Assembly: GCA_003991915.1 (NCBI GenBank)
Contig: RQTK01000003.1
Span: forward strand, 943,612 to 1,007,611
DNA length: 64,000 nucleotides
Reading direction: 5' to 3'
From: Elysia chlorotica
Lineage: Eukaryota; Mollusca; Gastropoda; Plakobranchidae
The notes beneath the pieces were generated by a model that saw only the letters and a list, made by a program, of their open reading frames with translations, was not told the DNA's origin and made no database searches. The position numbers were made by a program, and so were the translations under genes. How positions within the stretch are numbered: the stretch's first letter is position 1; the number at the start of each line of letters is the position of its first letter. Below are positions 36,561 to 47,138 of the stretch, piece by piece.

Positions 36561-39070
36561 GTCTACTTAACGATCCGGTGAACAGGCAAAGAGAAGAAGG
36601 CAATGAAGGTTCCACAAGAATGAAAGTTTAATGGCTTTGAAAGCCTAGCCAGTACAATCTATAATCTTAACGGATTTGAAAATATTGAATTTTAATACCA
36701 TATATATTGCTCATACAACCTGAGCTTTTCTATTTTTTGTTTGAGTGGTAAGATTAAAAGGGTGGTGATTTTCTTAATATCTGCAGGCTAATTTTAGTAG
36801 ATCAATCAGAATGCTCGAAATGCGTCTTTCTATGTATTTCAACATATTAACTGTAATTCTAGGAGAGCTGTGCAGGAACGAGAATAGGGAGCAGGCCTAA
36901 GCCGATTAGCTATCTCATGTATTTTTAGTCTCATGGTTAGGAACCAGATGATAACGCGGTCCCATATTTCTTACATTAAATGAGCGCAATTTAATTGCCC
37001 CTGCTCTCCAAGGATCCTAACAATGTGAGGTTATAGCTCCCCTGGGTGTCCTCAGACTTCTAGTGGGCCTTAACTACACAGGAATACGATATGGCTACTC
37101 TAGGCCTAGCCTTTTGGAATGCTCATACAACGCATACATGACTGTAATACTTTTCTCTGGTAGTGCCTATGGAAGTTAGCGGTACGCCTATCGTTGCTGG
37201 ACGAGTATGCCTCTTTCAATAACGTATTAAATGGCGACGGTCGTGTGCTGCAAAAGTCTGGAGATGCGCATGTGCCTATTATGGTGACAACCCTTAACAG
37301 ATTTACTTGAACAAATTTGTCAAGCCAGATGTATAGTGGCTGGTGGTTTTGGGGTTACCCGGTAATATTTTCAACAAGACCAAATAATACGCACAAAAAT
37401 GAAATAAAACAATTATCTAGCATAATACCATGTAGCCAAAAAAAGAAGATGTGATCGAATACGTACATAGTGGTTGTTTGATTCTATTTTTATAATTATT
37501 TGTTGTTTCCTTTTTTTTGCTGTTTATTTGGGGATGTTTATACTTGTTTTATTTTTTGTTTGTGTTCGTTTTGTAGGAGGAGACACATATCCAACAGCGA
37601 AGAACATTAATGGTATTCTTCCATATCCTAGATGGACAGTTTCGAAGAAAATTTTTATCACATGCGGACCAAATCTTCATAGTGTCCGTTATCTATCAAG
37701 GGCATTTAGGGTCATCATCCCTGAGAAATCTCCAGTCCGGTGTTTACATGTGGATTAGGACAATGCGCGCACACTTTACCACTGACATCCGCGTGCACTG
37801 AAGTTAGATGACTGTGTGGTAGCAGCGCTGTTCAGCTCTACACGAAGCGGAGTCTGGCCACTTGAGACGGTGGCCTTGTACCGAATATGATGAGCACTCT
37901 CTAGCTGTGTGCAGTATTTTATATATACACAGACCAGGTAAAGATATAAACATTTCACAACTACAATCATATAACAAGAGTTGTGACGCTAATGAGTCTT
38001 TTCTTTTTAACAAAAAAAATGTTCATTCATTGTGCCTCACTAAAATTTTGAGGCGCAAAAATACACCGCCATTTTGGCTAGTTGATTAAGCAAACAATAC
38101 TACATTGAGCCACATAAGAGCCTAAACGAGTTTAATATAATTAGGATCCTAAATTAATAGTTTAGTTTGTGGTTGTCGGTTTATTTTGGAATTAAAAAAA
38201 AAAAACATATGAAGCGAGGAATTAGAATCATAATCATTTCTAATTTAAATGATTTATTGAGAAGAAAGACCAGTCATTCACTAAGAAACTAAATGTAGTT
38301 ACGCTAAAAGATCTTTAGTGGGCCAAGGGACGTGTAAATAAAATAATTCATCAGATTAACTTGTGGATAGATCACGGTATTGCAAAATTAAAAATTATTT
38401 AATAACATTTACAAATTATGTTTTCATGGTATATTTTATGCATAAGATCGTTTAATTCTATTACAATGTTGTGTATGTTAAGGGTGTCGCTTTTCCTTGT
38501 TGTGGCTGTTCTCGTCACTGTTGCTCATGGTTTGTTTCTAGGGTTCAAGTGCATCACAATCACCTTAGAAGATAACGTCTTTATTTTTAACGTTGCGGTG
38601 CCATAACATAAATCTAAAACTTTCTCCTTTCCCGTAAGACAGGTGGGTGACGTACCGGTGCTGAATGAAAATAGGTTACGGTTTATCTGTAGATCAATAC
38701 TTGTGATCAACGCTGATGAAATTCCCACTGTCATGGCTTGAGTCGGGCGTGCGATGGGACAAATTATTTTAACAGTGCACGTGATGACCTCATTAATGAT
38801 TTGTACTGTAGTGCTGATAATCTGTTGCCGTGACTCATGGTAGATTTTCAGAATACTTGATACACTTGTTTTGTAATTATGAATATCAATTGGTTGTACG
38901 CACGTGAGTAGAAATGATAATCAGTTGGATGTTTTAACGAAGTCACTTAACATACAAGTCATCCCACTCACAGAAGCATCTCACATTTTGCAAAATGTCA
39001 AAGTTATGAATTTACTCCCAAATTATTAAAAGGCATAAACTTAAATATGATTGGTTTTATTGTAAAAGAT
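36561..39070. other. Gene-free stretch
   Basis: Several short open frames but none with recognisable domain, splice support or biased composition. No repeat of note. Confidence 0.55.
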
Positions 39071-39316
39071 AGTGAGTGAGTAAGGTTATTTCTACGGCAC
39101 GTCAGCACAGTAACGGCTATATTGTGCCCCTGATGTCCTAAAACAGTTAATACATTACTAGTAGCAAAGGTGATTCCTTTATCTCTCTGAGTAGCAAAAG
39201 CACAAAAATTGAGCACAAAAAGATTGGTTAAAAGTGAAGTATATGTTCAGCACTTTAAAAGATCCCCTTATAGGATGATCACAGTTAAATTTTATTATAC
39301 AGATCAATATCCTTAA
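39071..39316 (-). mobile_element. RNase H-type LINE 3' UTR, truncated copy
   Basis: Starts gtgagtgagtaaggttattt, contains acggctatattgtgcccc and is cut off at about 39316, where the next copy's (ACTC)n tail begins. Confidence 0.85.
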
Positions 39317-39985
39317 GAGTGAGTAAGTGAGTTTGTTTTTACAACACGTCAGCACGGTAACGGCTATAATTTTGCCTATGATGCTCTAAGACAGTTAATA
39401 CATTATACTAGTAGCATCGACTCCTGTATCTCCCTAAGTGGTAAAAGCATACAAATTGTGCATAAAAAGGTTGGTTAAAAGTAAAGGGTACATACAGTGG
39501 TTTAAAAGAACCATGTATAGCATTATCACAGTTAAATGTTATTATATACATCAATGTCCTTCAGATACCTCAGAAGGCGCTGAGAACTAACAAGTAAACA
39601 TGCTCTCCAATGGTTTGGAAGTAAGGTACAGATTTTTTTTCAGGTCAAAAAGTGGATGTCAACCAGAATATGACTTATAGATAATTGACAGGTGCAGGTA
39701 TGGCACTGTGGAGGCTCTTCAGCTGTCAGTAGGAAGGCGTGGGTAATATGAGAATGTCCCAGTCGGACTCGATCGAGAACCACCTGGTCTCGTCTTCTAG
39801 ACTGCGACACTCATGCCAAGTGATCTAAGTGTGGTATAACACAGTGTAGTTTGTTGTTTGTCAGGTTATTACATCACACCTTCTGGTTGTCTCTTATAAA
39901 CTTATGCATGATTGGCTTCGCATCTGATGCAGGTATCTGCATCCGAGGAAGTTCCAGTTCGAGCCAGATCTTTCATTTTCTTCAA
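39317..39985 (-). mobile_element. RNase H-type LINE 3' end, second copy
   Basis: Tail agtgagtaagtgagtttg, then the full 3' UTR, the zinc-knuckle-like C-terminus near 39725-39700 and the conserved ttggcttcgcatctgatgca. It abuts the first copy head to tail. Confidence 0.87.
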
Positions 39986-40295
39986 TTCCAATAAAGCACT
40001 AGGTCTCATCTTCTAGTATGGGACACTCCCGCCCAGTGAACTAAATGTGGTTGCCCACAGTGAAGTTTTATTTGTCCGGTTATTTCGTCGCCCTTTCCAG
40101 TTAGCTCTTATAAACGTATATATAATTGGCTTCGCATCTGATGCAGGTATTTGTACCTGGGTTAATATGTAAAGAATGTTTGAATTTTTCAATTTTGCCT
40201 CTCCTATTGGCTTTTATCAGGGAACTGGGGTCAGAGACGATTAAGAATTTGTATTTTCTTGAGGTGGATACAGTGTCGAGTAATTTACTCTAGAA
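39986..40295 (-). mobile_element. RNase H-type LINE, third piece of the cluster
   Basis: Repeats ctaggtctcatcttctagta, ttggcttcgcatctgatgca and gtggatacagtgtcgagtaa, so the C-terminal region is present twice in succession. A rearranged or separate insertion. Confidence 0.78.
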
Positions 40296-40699
40296 AAAAA
40301 AATAAAACGCATCCCTTTTGTTTTCCGATCTCCTGAAGAGATCTACAAGACGGTGTTTTCAGCCAGGGCTGGCGCAGAAGGATGAGTCTCTTAAGTCAGT
40401 GTCGGGCTCGAGTTCGTGATGAACGCAGCATATTACAGGTGGGCGCTTTATCCCCACAGCCACCGGCTAATCGTTTCAACCAGGTCAAGTCATTAATTGA
40501 AATAATTCTGTTGAATATTTGAGGCCAATGAGTCATACATCAAATGAATAAACATAGAATATGATTACATATATTTCCACCTTTCTTTAATAAACAAAGG
40601 ACCATCCATTCCTCTAAATATTTGGTCTAAATAACATGCAATAGCATTAAGTATACATTCATGAGATGAGTGTAATATATTGCGAATTTTTTTTCAGAA

Positions 40700-41235
40700 T
40701 TAGGTTCAACATAATTATTTACCCTATGATCCATATGTACTGCATTCAAAAATGATACGATATTCGTCTTCTTGAACTTTGCTAAAAATGTACAAACTGT
40801 CATCACTTATTTTGAAACGACACAGGTTGTTTTTAAAGTTAAGCGTTTGTTGCGAAGAATTGCAAATATTCTTCGTTTTCTGTCGGAGTGTAATGTTAAA
40901 ACATAGGGATGATGGTGGAAATCTAGTTAGGTGGTACCAAATGTATCTGCTTGAGCATTTAATTCCTGAGTGCTCCAACCTTTAAGCCTTTCTTTAACTC
41001 CATTAACAAAAACATCTGTATCCCCAATTGCTTGACATAAAAACACTACACCAAAGCCCAATTAACATACTAGTTGGCGCATCGCCTATGCCCAATTTGA
41101 ACGGCCACTACTATCATTGAGTACCAATTGTAGATAAACTTTCTTTGCGTATCTTTTAATATCTATTCTTAAGAGTCTAGTCCAACATTGTATTGCTTTG
41201 CTAAGATGATCCACAAAAAGGTGATATCTGCCACA
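40700..41235 (-). mobile_element. Decayed LINE C-terminal region (different family)
   Basis: Minus-strand translation in shifting frames gives KAIQCWTRLLRIDIKRYAKK, VYLQLVLNDSSGRSNWA, GFGVVFLCQAIGD and VQEDEYRIIFECSTYG. These recall the post-RT segment of several invertebrate LINEs (W..LL..D..R and EDEYH..F.C..Y patterns). At least two frameshifts and stops are present. Assignment rests on pattern memory only. Confidence 0.55.
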
Positions 41236-42705
41236 ATCTTTAACCGCTGCAGAGGTCCACGCTGTTTTCCAATATAAAGGGTCTCTTGAGTGTTATCTAC
41301 ATTTGAGTTGTACAAGTCTTGGAAGAAGTTATACGATTGACGCGGTAATAGTTTACAAGATTTCAGGACTTGGCTTAACCAATCTTAGTTTTAAGAGTTC
41401 TCCAAAAAATCGAGAAATCTTTTCCGTTCAACAGGGATGTTAGGGCTTTTAATCTGTCTTCGTTATACTTGATTTATTTTGCTTACAAGTGTATTTGAAG
41501 GCCCTGCGTGACTCGATCAACTTATCAAGATCGTCGCTACAATTTCTACCGTGAAAAGCTTGTACTAGTTGTAGGTGTTTGTATTTTTGTCTCTTTTGGT
41601 CCTCACATTCATTGCCCAACCACGGTGGTTGCCTTACTTATTGTTGCTCACTACGATAGTTATTTTTTTTACTTGGCATGGTGACACTTGCCTTACTAAG
41701 CATATCATAAGTGTGTTAGGCGGAGAAAGACGTTTTCATTCAACTTTGTTTCGACTGTTTCCTCCACAAATTCAATAGTTTCAAGGTAAGTTTGTTTATC
41801 TCGTTCCATACCACCCTCTTTATTGGTGTTAGAGATATTTCGGGTTCAGTCACATTGTCTGAAAGACTTTCTAGCTCTGTATTTATTCTATACATAGAGG
41901 AAAATGATTGGAATCGGGGCTGGGGGTAACAGTAAAGAAACAATGAAAAACTCCTTACTGACTATAAAATAGTGTACAACTGTTTCCCCTTATTAGCAAT
42001 ACAAGTAACGTTTCGCCACTTGTGCGATTATTAAGAATACACAGGCTGTTATCTAAACAGAACTGTACTTACCCCCGTGGGTGTTAATAGCATGGGGGTC
42101 ACGAGACTGTCGGTGTGGCAGAGCTATATCATACAATTCACTGATCCCTTCTACTTCTAGTCCTGACAGATATGCTTCTAAATTGTCTGGCAGAATACAA
42201 TCAGACAGAGTGCCTGTACGAGCATTACAATATTCCCCGATAATCTACGGTGCATCTTAAACTTCATTAACAAAGAAATCTTCAAACCTTTTGCTACAGA
42301 GTTCTGAGATACTATAGAAAATTCATCAGCAATATATGGAAAACATAAAACAACATCTTTACCAGCATTAAACAATGTCATTTTAAACAATGTTACAAAT
42401 TCATGAAGTACAAAAAAATAGTTTGTTTGTTTTTTTAAGTACATAGTCATATTTTAATTTAATAACGCTCATATACTACCGGTATTGAAATTTTTTTATG
42501 CAAAAACGTCTTTCTAACATCTTTCTAATTGCAAGTGTATATTTCGGAACAACTTAATATGTCAAAGGACTTACAAAAAATACAAACTCTCTGTCTAAAA
42601 GTTTAAAAAAATCTAAAACATGAAAAACCCAAAACATTTTTTAATATGGAATATCTTAAAAAGGCATGCTTTCTCAGAAATATCTATGATGATGTAGAAA
42701 ATATT
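41236..42705. other. Gene-free stretch
   Basis: No exon or clear repeat. The first few hundred bases could be more of the decayed LINE, but nothing diagnostic is left. Confidence 0.5.
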
Positions 42706-42714
42706 AGTCATCAG

Positions 42715-42980
42715 CGTTGAGTTGAGTTGAGTTGAGTCGGTTTTAACGTCCAACACCAGCACTATATAGACTATATTGTGGACGGGCCCCAATACGGACG
42801 TCTCACAATTGTATGTGCTGCCACATACATAGACAGGGCGGGGATACCATGACTCCTGTCTCAGCCGGTCACAGTATACTGACACCGACCCAACCAGTAG
42901 GGAACGCAACCGCCAGGACTCGAACTCGGGACCTTTTGCGTCGGAATCCGATGTTCTAACCCTGGGCCACCGCGCCCCCC
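42715..42980 (-). repeat. tRNA-derived SINE with perfect target-site duplication
   Basis: Complete copy on the minus strand: a tRNA-like head near 42980-42905 (cgaactcgggacc is the reverse of the B box), the body, and the tail gttggacgttaaaaccg followed by (ACTCA)n at 42715-42740. It is flanked by the direct repeat agtcatcag at 42706-42714 and 42981-42989. This copy defines both ends of the family. Confidence 0.93.
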
Positions 42981-43296
42981 AGTCATCAGTGTCTATAGGT
43001 GTAATGCAATACAGAGCCACAGAACATCGAGTCTGCTTTAAGTATCTCAAAAGATGATTGTACAGCTCTGATAGACGCCCATGAACTGAAAGATTAAATA
43101 TCGATTAAATTTAAGTCTTTAGAAGGCTGATTTTGGGGGCGGTAAATTTTCTTTTGGCAGATTTTGAAGAAAATGCATATGAATCATCTCGATCATTTTG
43201 ATACCATACTCATCCTATTAATCCCATTTTTATCGCCTACCTTATCCTCAAATCTTAGAAATAATAATCCCTAATCCCTGTCACCCAGCCCCAGCC
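42981..43296 (+). other. Upstream flank of aquaporin gene
   Basis: Contains the 9-bp SINE target duplication at its start and then AT-rich DNA. The last bases (cacccagccccagccatg) contain potential 3' splice sites, so the ATG exon may follow an unseen 5' UTR exon. Confidence 0.5.
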
Positions 43297-43575
43297 ATGC
43301 CCGGTCTTGGAGCCTCCCTGTCCGAGGCGGCCACACTCAAGTTCCACAAGGCCATCCTGTCCGAGTTTCTCGGCACCGCCATCTTGATCATCGCCGGCTG
43401 CGGCTCTGTGATCACCATGGATGAAGGTCGCCCAGTCTCGACCTTCACCTCGGCTCTGACCTTTGGCATGACGGTCGCCATGATTGTGTGGACGTTCAAC
43501 CATTTAAGCGGAGCTCATATCAACCCCTGTGTGACCTTGAGCTTTCTTGTAACTGGTCATATCAGCGTGACCAAG
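43297..43575 (+). CDS. Aquaporin exon 1: TM1-TM2 and first pore loop
   Basis: 93 codons: SEFLGTAILIIAGCGSVI (TM1), ALTFGMTVAMIVWTFNHLSG (TM2), AHINPCVTLSFLVTGHISVT (loop B). ATG 43297 is chosen because 20 residues before TM1 is normal for the family and no in-frame upstream ATG is closer. Donor gtgagg. Confidence 0.93.
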
Positions 43576-46316
43576 GTGAGGATTAAAATGAGATCATACA
43601 ATGCAGTACCGGTACAATGGAAATAGCAATTCTGGTATATTAAAAGACCATAGCCATGTGAAATGACAAATAACCTGACACTAACAGGAACTGTAAATAG
43701 AAGCTATTTTTCTCCGTTTCAAGTTTCAAATACATGTACATATTATATATACGGACATTTTTTACATAGCAGTCTGACATAAATCAGACCTCCTTATATA
43801 AAATGGTCTCTTCAGGAAAATATTTAAAAGCGAAGTGAGAGATAATTTGCCACTGTTCTATAAATATGATGCTAAGAACGATGCTATCATTTTACATGAG
43901 GGTCTAAAGACAAGACGTGCACATTTATATCAACTATACTGAAAGATGCAATTATTACAGTCATGATCTCAATTCTAAACGCAAAGCTCTGATTCAGTCC
44001 AAGATAGTCACTTCAACGTATAACTTTGAACGTTTTAAACGTTTTCTTTTGTTTCTTTTGTTAATCTTCAGAGCATCGGGTTTATAATTGCCCAGTGCGC
44101 AGGCGCAATAGCCGGAGCTGCCGTCATCTGGGAGTTGACACCTCCGGCTTGGCGCGGAACTTTGGCCAGTACCGTGTTTTCTGACGACATCACTCTTGTC
44201 CAAGTAACCTACATTTGTCATTGTTGTTTTATGGATTTACGCTTTATATGTTAAGTTTACTAAAAAAGCCGTTCGATAAAGGTTTAAAGATTCACAATAG
44301 TTTGCACGCGCGCGCGTGTGTGTGTGTATGGTCATAGTTCTCAGTTGAGAAAATAAGCAATGTTTTAATAGTATTAATATATATTCAAATTGATCATTTC
44401 ACTTCTATATTTTTTCAGTTTTATAACGTATAGGCTTCATTATCAGCATCTAAATTGATAAGTCTTACCTTGCAGGTATCTATCAATGTGAGAGCTATAC
44501 GTATTATTTTTCTGGAAGCTCTGAAGTTCACAGAATGTGTCATTCATTGTCTTTCCTACTTCAGGGATTCTTTATAGAGTGCGTGAGCACGTTTATCCTG
44601 ATGCTGGGCGTGTTTGCCTGCAGCGACCAGCTGAGGACTGACCACGGCGGCTCCATGCCCCTCACCGTGGGCTTCATCGTCTTCATGCAGAGCGCCTGGG
44701 CGGTGAGTCACGCAAGCACGACAGGGAGGGGGAGGGAGGCTAACTGGCAAAGTGGTAGCGTTCGACTATCAATCGTATTTGTCCTATTTCATCGTCTACT
44801 GGTTGGGTCAGCGTCAGTGTAATATGACTGGCTGAGTCATGGTTTCCCCGCTCAGTCTCTGTAGGGCAGCGCGTACAAATTTCAGGCGTTAGTCTTGGGA
44901 CCCGTCTACAATATAACCTATGTGTTGTTGACGTCGGACGCTAAGCAACCAACTCAAAACTTCATAAAAACTAAAACAAATCAAGGCACATTTGGTCGAA
45001 CGTTTCCATAGAGATCTGCAATAGCACACTGAATCGGCATCCATACCATTTGTGAAAGATGACCCACATGGGCAAACAGCATGACTGTGTAGTTCTTTTG
45101 TGACAGCCATAAGAGCGAGGTCATACAATTTTAAACTCATTCTTGATTTTTTAAATTATATGTATGCCTATTTGCACAAACAAATAATGGGGAAAATTTG
45201 TGCTACAGCACCTGAATTCGCAACCGCTTTTTAATAAACTTGAAAAAATGTCGAACGTACCAAATAGTTTTGCATCTAAAACAAGAAGCTTCCTCGTCGT
45301 AATTCTGCTCTGTCAGCAATAAATAATCAGTCAATATTGGATAGCTTGCCTATTCCAGACTACCCATTTATACTCATGTACGGTTTTTTTTTTTTTAGGT
45401 TTTTAGCAATATGGCCTGTTTCAAATCTTAAATTAAATTTTTCAGAACAATAATAAGAATGGCAGTCAGTCATATCTTTAATTTATTCTGTCATCGGTTA
45501 ATGAACTACATCAGTATATTGTGTTGTAAACCAAATCGGTGGTACAATCATACGAGTATCGTTGCTCTAATCGTATTCTAAGTTGCAAAAGGAAAACAAA
45601 AATATATTGTTGAAAATAATACAAAATCAGAATTGTCCTGAGCCCCCTGTGACCATCTTGGCTGCTTTTTGTGTCTTCCATCCAGGGAAAGACGACCGGG
45701 TGCAGTATGAACCCCGCCAGGACGCTGGGACCAGCCCTCATATCCGGGACCTGGGACCACCACTGGGTGAGCTGTGGGCCTGAACTCCCTACATGTTCGG
45801 GCTTGTACTTTACCCACACACTTAAGTATATCAGAGATTTGATTTCACCAAGTCTTTCCACGTTGTTGGAAAATATGCGTCCTTTTCAACAAGGACAAGC
45901 CTCAAAGTTGGTTGTGCATTTCAGGCGTTCTTTTAATGAAAAAATGGCCATGTCGTTTCGCATTACTCATACGTAAGCTGGCGCTGTTGCTTCATAACTA
46001 AAAGCTAAAGCAAAGTTCGTCACTTCTTGATTACATAACTCATGTGAAATAACATTCCCTAATGAAAGGATTAAGCTGATAAGTGGCAACCAAGACTGCC
46101 TTTTTCAAAACAGAGTACTGGTATAACAAAATTAATGTTATATCTTGCATTTACGTCCCAGTGAAGAGATAGACACAAATCGGACTGGGATTTAGTGTGT
46201 ATGTGTGTGTGTGTGTGTGTGTGTTTATTCCTGTTGTTTTATTGCCATTGTTGTTTTTATTTGGTTGTTTTTTGTTTGTTTGTTTTTTGTTTTGTTTTGT
46301 TTGTTGTTGTTGTTGC

Positions 46317-46390
<74 letters not shown>

Positions 46391-47138
46391 TAAGAGAGTA
46401 ACAATATAACTACTTTTTCTTAGATGCAAAATTAGTTAATTTGCGCAAGGTCATCAGCTGACGCCTGGCGATACTTGTAGATTAGCACCTATGCATGTGT
46501 TTAAATCATCCACACAAAAAAAAACAATCAATATGAGACGATCAAGAGCACACACACGCACACACACATAATCAATTAAATCTTTATTAAGATTTATTCC
46601 TCCCGTTGAATTTTCTTAGTTATTTTTTATAGACGACGAAGCGTTACATTTTTTTAGGCAGGCACATTTTTACGAACTTGTTAAATCGGTGTCTCTGTCT
46701 AATAATTACTATTTTGTGAACCCATATGATTCGTCAGAATTATGGCATAGACAAAGCTGGAAGATAGTTACAGAATTACTGGATCAGATCAGGGTATCTT
46801 GCTGGTGTTCCATCCGTGATATAGAAAGTTTTTAACATTGAACTTTTAAGCAAAATTGCATAAAAAAGAAGCTTGACCTTTTCTCTTTGCTCCGCCAGGT
46901 GTACTGGGCAGCGCCGACCCTAGGCGCCCTGTCTGGAGCTCTGCTGTACCACCACGTCATGGCCGTGTCCTCAGCCGACGTAGACGTCCCAGGCGGCCCG
47001 CACGTGGACAAGTTCAGGTCCACTCTGGAGGTTGAGATCTCTGAGCAGCACGCCGCCTCTGGTACTTCTCTACTGGAGGTGAAGCCTGGCTTTGAAAGAT
47101 CTCCAGCCAAGCACGGCATTGACAATTATGCTTTTTGA
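43297..47138 (+). CDS. Aquaporin (classical/AQP4-like branch) with NPC box
   Basis: Six-TM major intrinsic protein, 289 aa, from exons 43297-43575, 44072-44203, 44565-44702, 45686-45766 and 46899-47138. All introns are phase 0 and GT-AG. It forms a membrane channel, presumably for water, probably tetrameric. The numbering happens to match human AQP1: Phe56, first box Asn76-Pro77-Cys78 (NPC instead of NPA), Cys189, second box Asn192-Pro193-Ala194 and Arg195. The filter position held by His180 in AQP1 is Ser180. TM5 reads PLTVGFIVFMQSAWAGKTTG. The C-terminal tail after TM6 is about 60 residues, hydrophilic and without a recognised motif. Lineage looks like the classical water channels rather than the AQP11/12 group, where NPC also occurs. 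Confidence 0.93.
43576..44071 (+). other. Aquaporin intron 1
   Basis: 496 nt, no repeat or other feature seen. The acceptor is ttaatcttcag. Confidence 0.8.
44072..44203 (+). CDS. Aquaporin exon 2: TM3
   Basis: 44 codons: SIGFIIAQCAGAIAGAAVIW, then an extracellular loop ELTPPAWRGTLAS. The AQ..GAIAGA pattern is the TM3 signature. Donor gtaacc. Confidence 0.92.
44204..44564 (+). other. Aquaporin intron 2
   Basis: 361 nt with a short CG/TG alternating run near 44307-44328 (gcacgcgcgcgcgtgtgtgt), a potential Z-DNA-forming segment. Confidence 0.75.
44565..44702 (+). CDS. Aquaporin exon 3: TM4-TM5
   Basis: 46 codons: FFIECVSTFILMLGVFACSD (TM4) and MPLTVGFIVFMQSAWA (TM5). Ser180 (QSAWA) stands where AQP1/AQP4 have the filter His. 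Donor gtgagt. Confidence 0.93.
44703..45685 (+). other. Aquaporin intron 3 with SINE
   Basis: 983 nt, containing the SINE at 44731-44957 beginning about 28 nt after the 5' splice site. Otherwise no feature. Confidence 0.8.
44731..44957 (+). repeat. tRNA-derived SINE
   Basis: The head gctaactggcaaagtggtag has an A box and the B box is lost. Body: gtctactggttgggtcagcg, taatatgactggctgag, ggtttccccgctcag, gttagtcttgggacccgtc. Tail: gacgctaagcaaccaactca. Confidence 0.86.
45686..45766 (+). CDS. Aquaporin exon 4: second pore loop
   Basis: 27 codons: GKTTGCSMNPARTLGPALIS then GTWDHHW. Carries the NPA box, the filter Arg and the pore Cys at the mercury-sensitive position of AQP1. Acceptor tccatccag, donor gtgagc. 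Confidence 0.94.
45767..46898 (+). other. Aquaporin intron 4
   Basis: 1.13 kb with (GT)n at 46196-46223 and (GTT)n at 46299-46389. No exon inside. Confidence 0.8.
46196..46389. repeat. (GT)n and (GTT)n microsatellites
   Basis: (GT)n to 46223, a G/T-rich spacer, then about 30 GTT units to 46389. Confidence 0.93.
46899..47138 (+). CDS. Aquaporin exon 5: TM6 and C-terminal tail
   Basis: 79 codons plus TGA. VYWAAPTLGALSGALLYHHV is TM6 with the family's VYW.AP..GA motif. About 60 polar residues follow, starting AVSSADVDVPGGPHVDKF. Confidence 0.92.
   Translation: MYWAAPTLGALSGALLYHHVMAVSSADVDVPGGPHVDKFRSTLEVEISEQHAASGTSLLEVKPGFERSPAKHGIDNYAF

Noticed and set aside
37474..38089. Overlapping short open frames
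   Set aside because: No domain, no splice pattern, no conserved motif seen; consistent with chance.
43255..43503. Minus-strand open frames over aquaporin exon 1
   Set aside because: Antisense shadows of a well-supported exon with intact family motifs.
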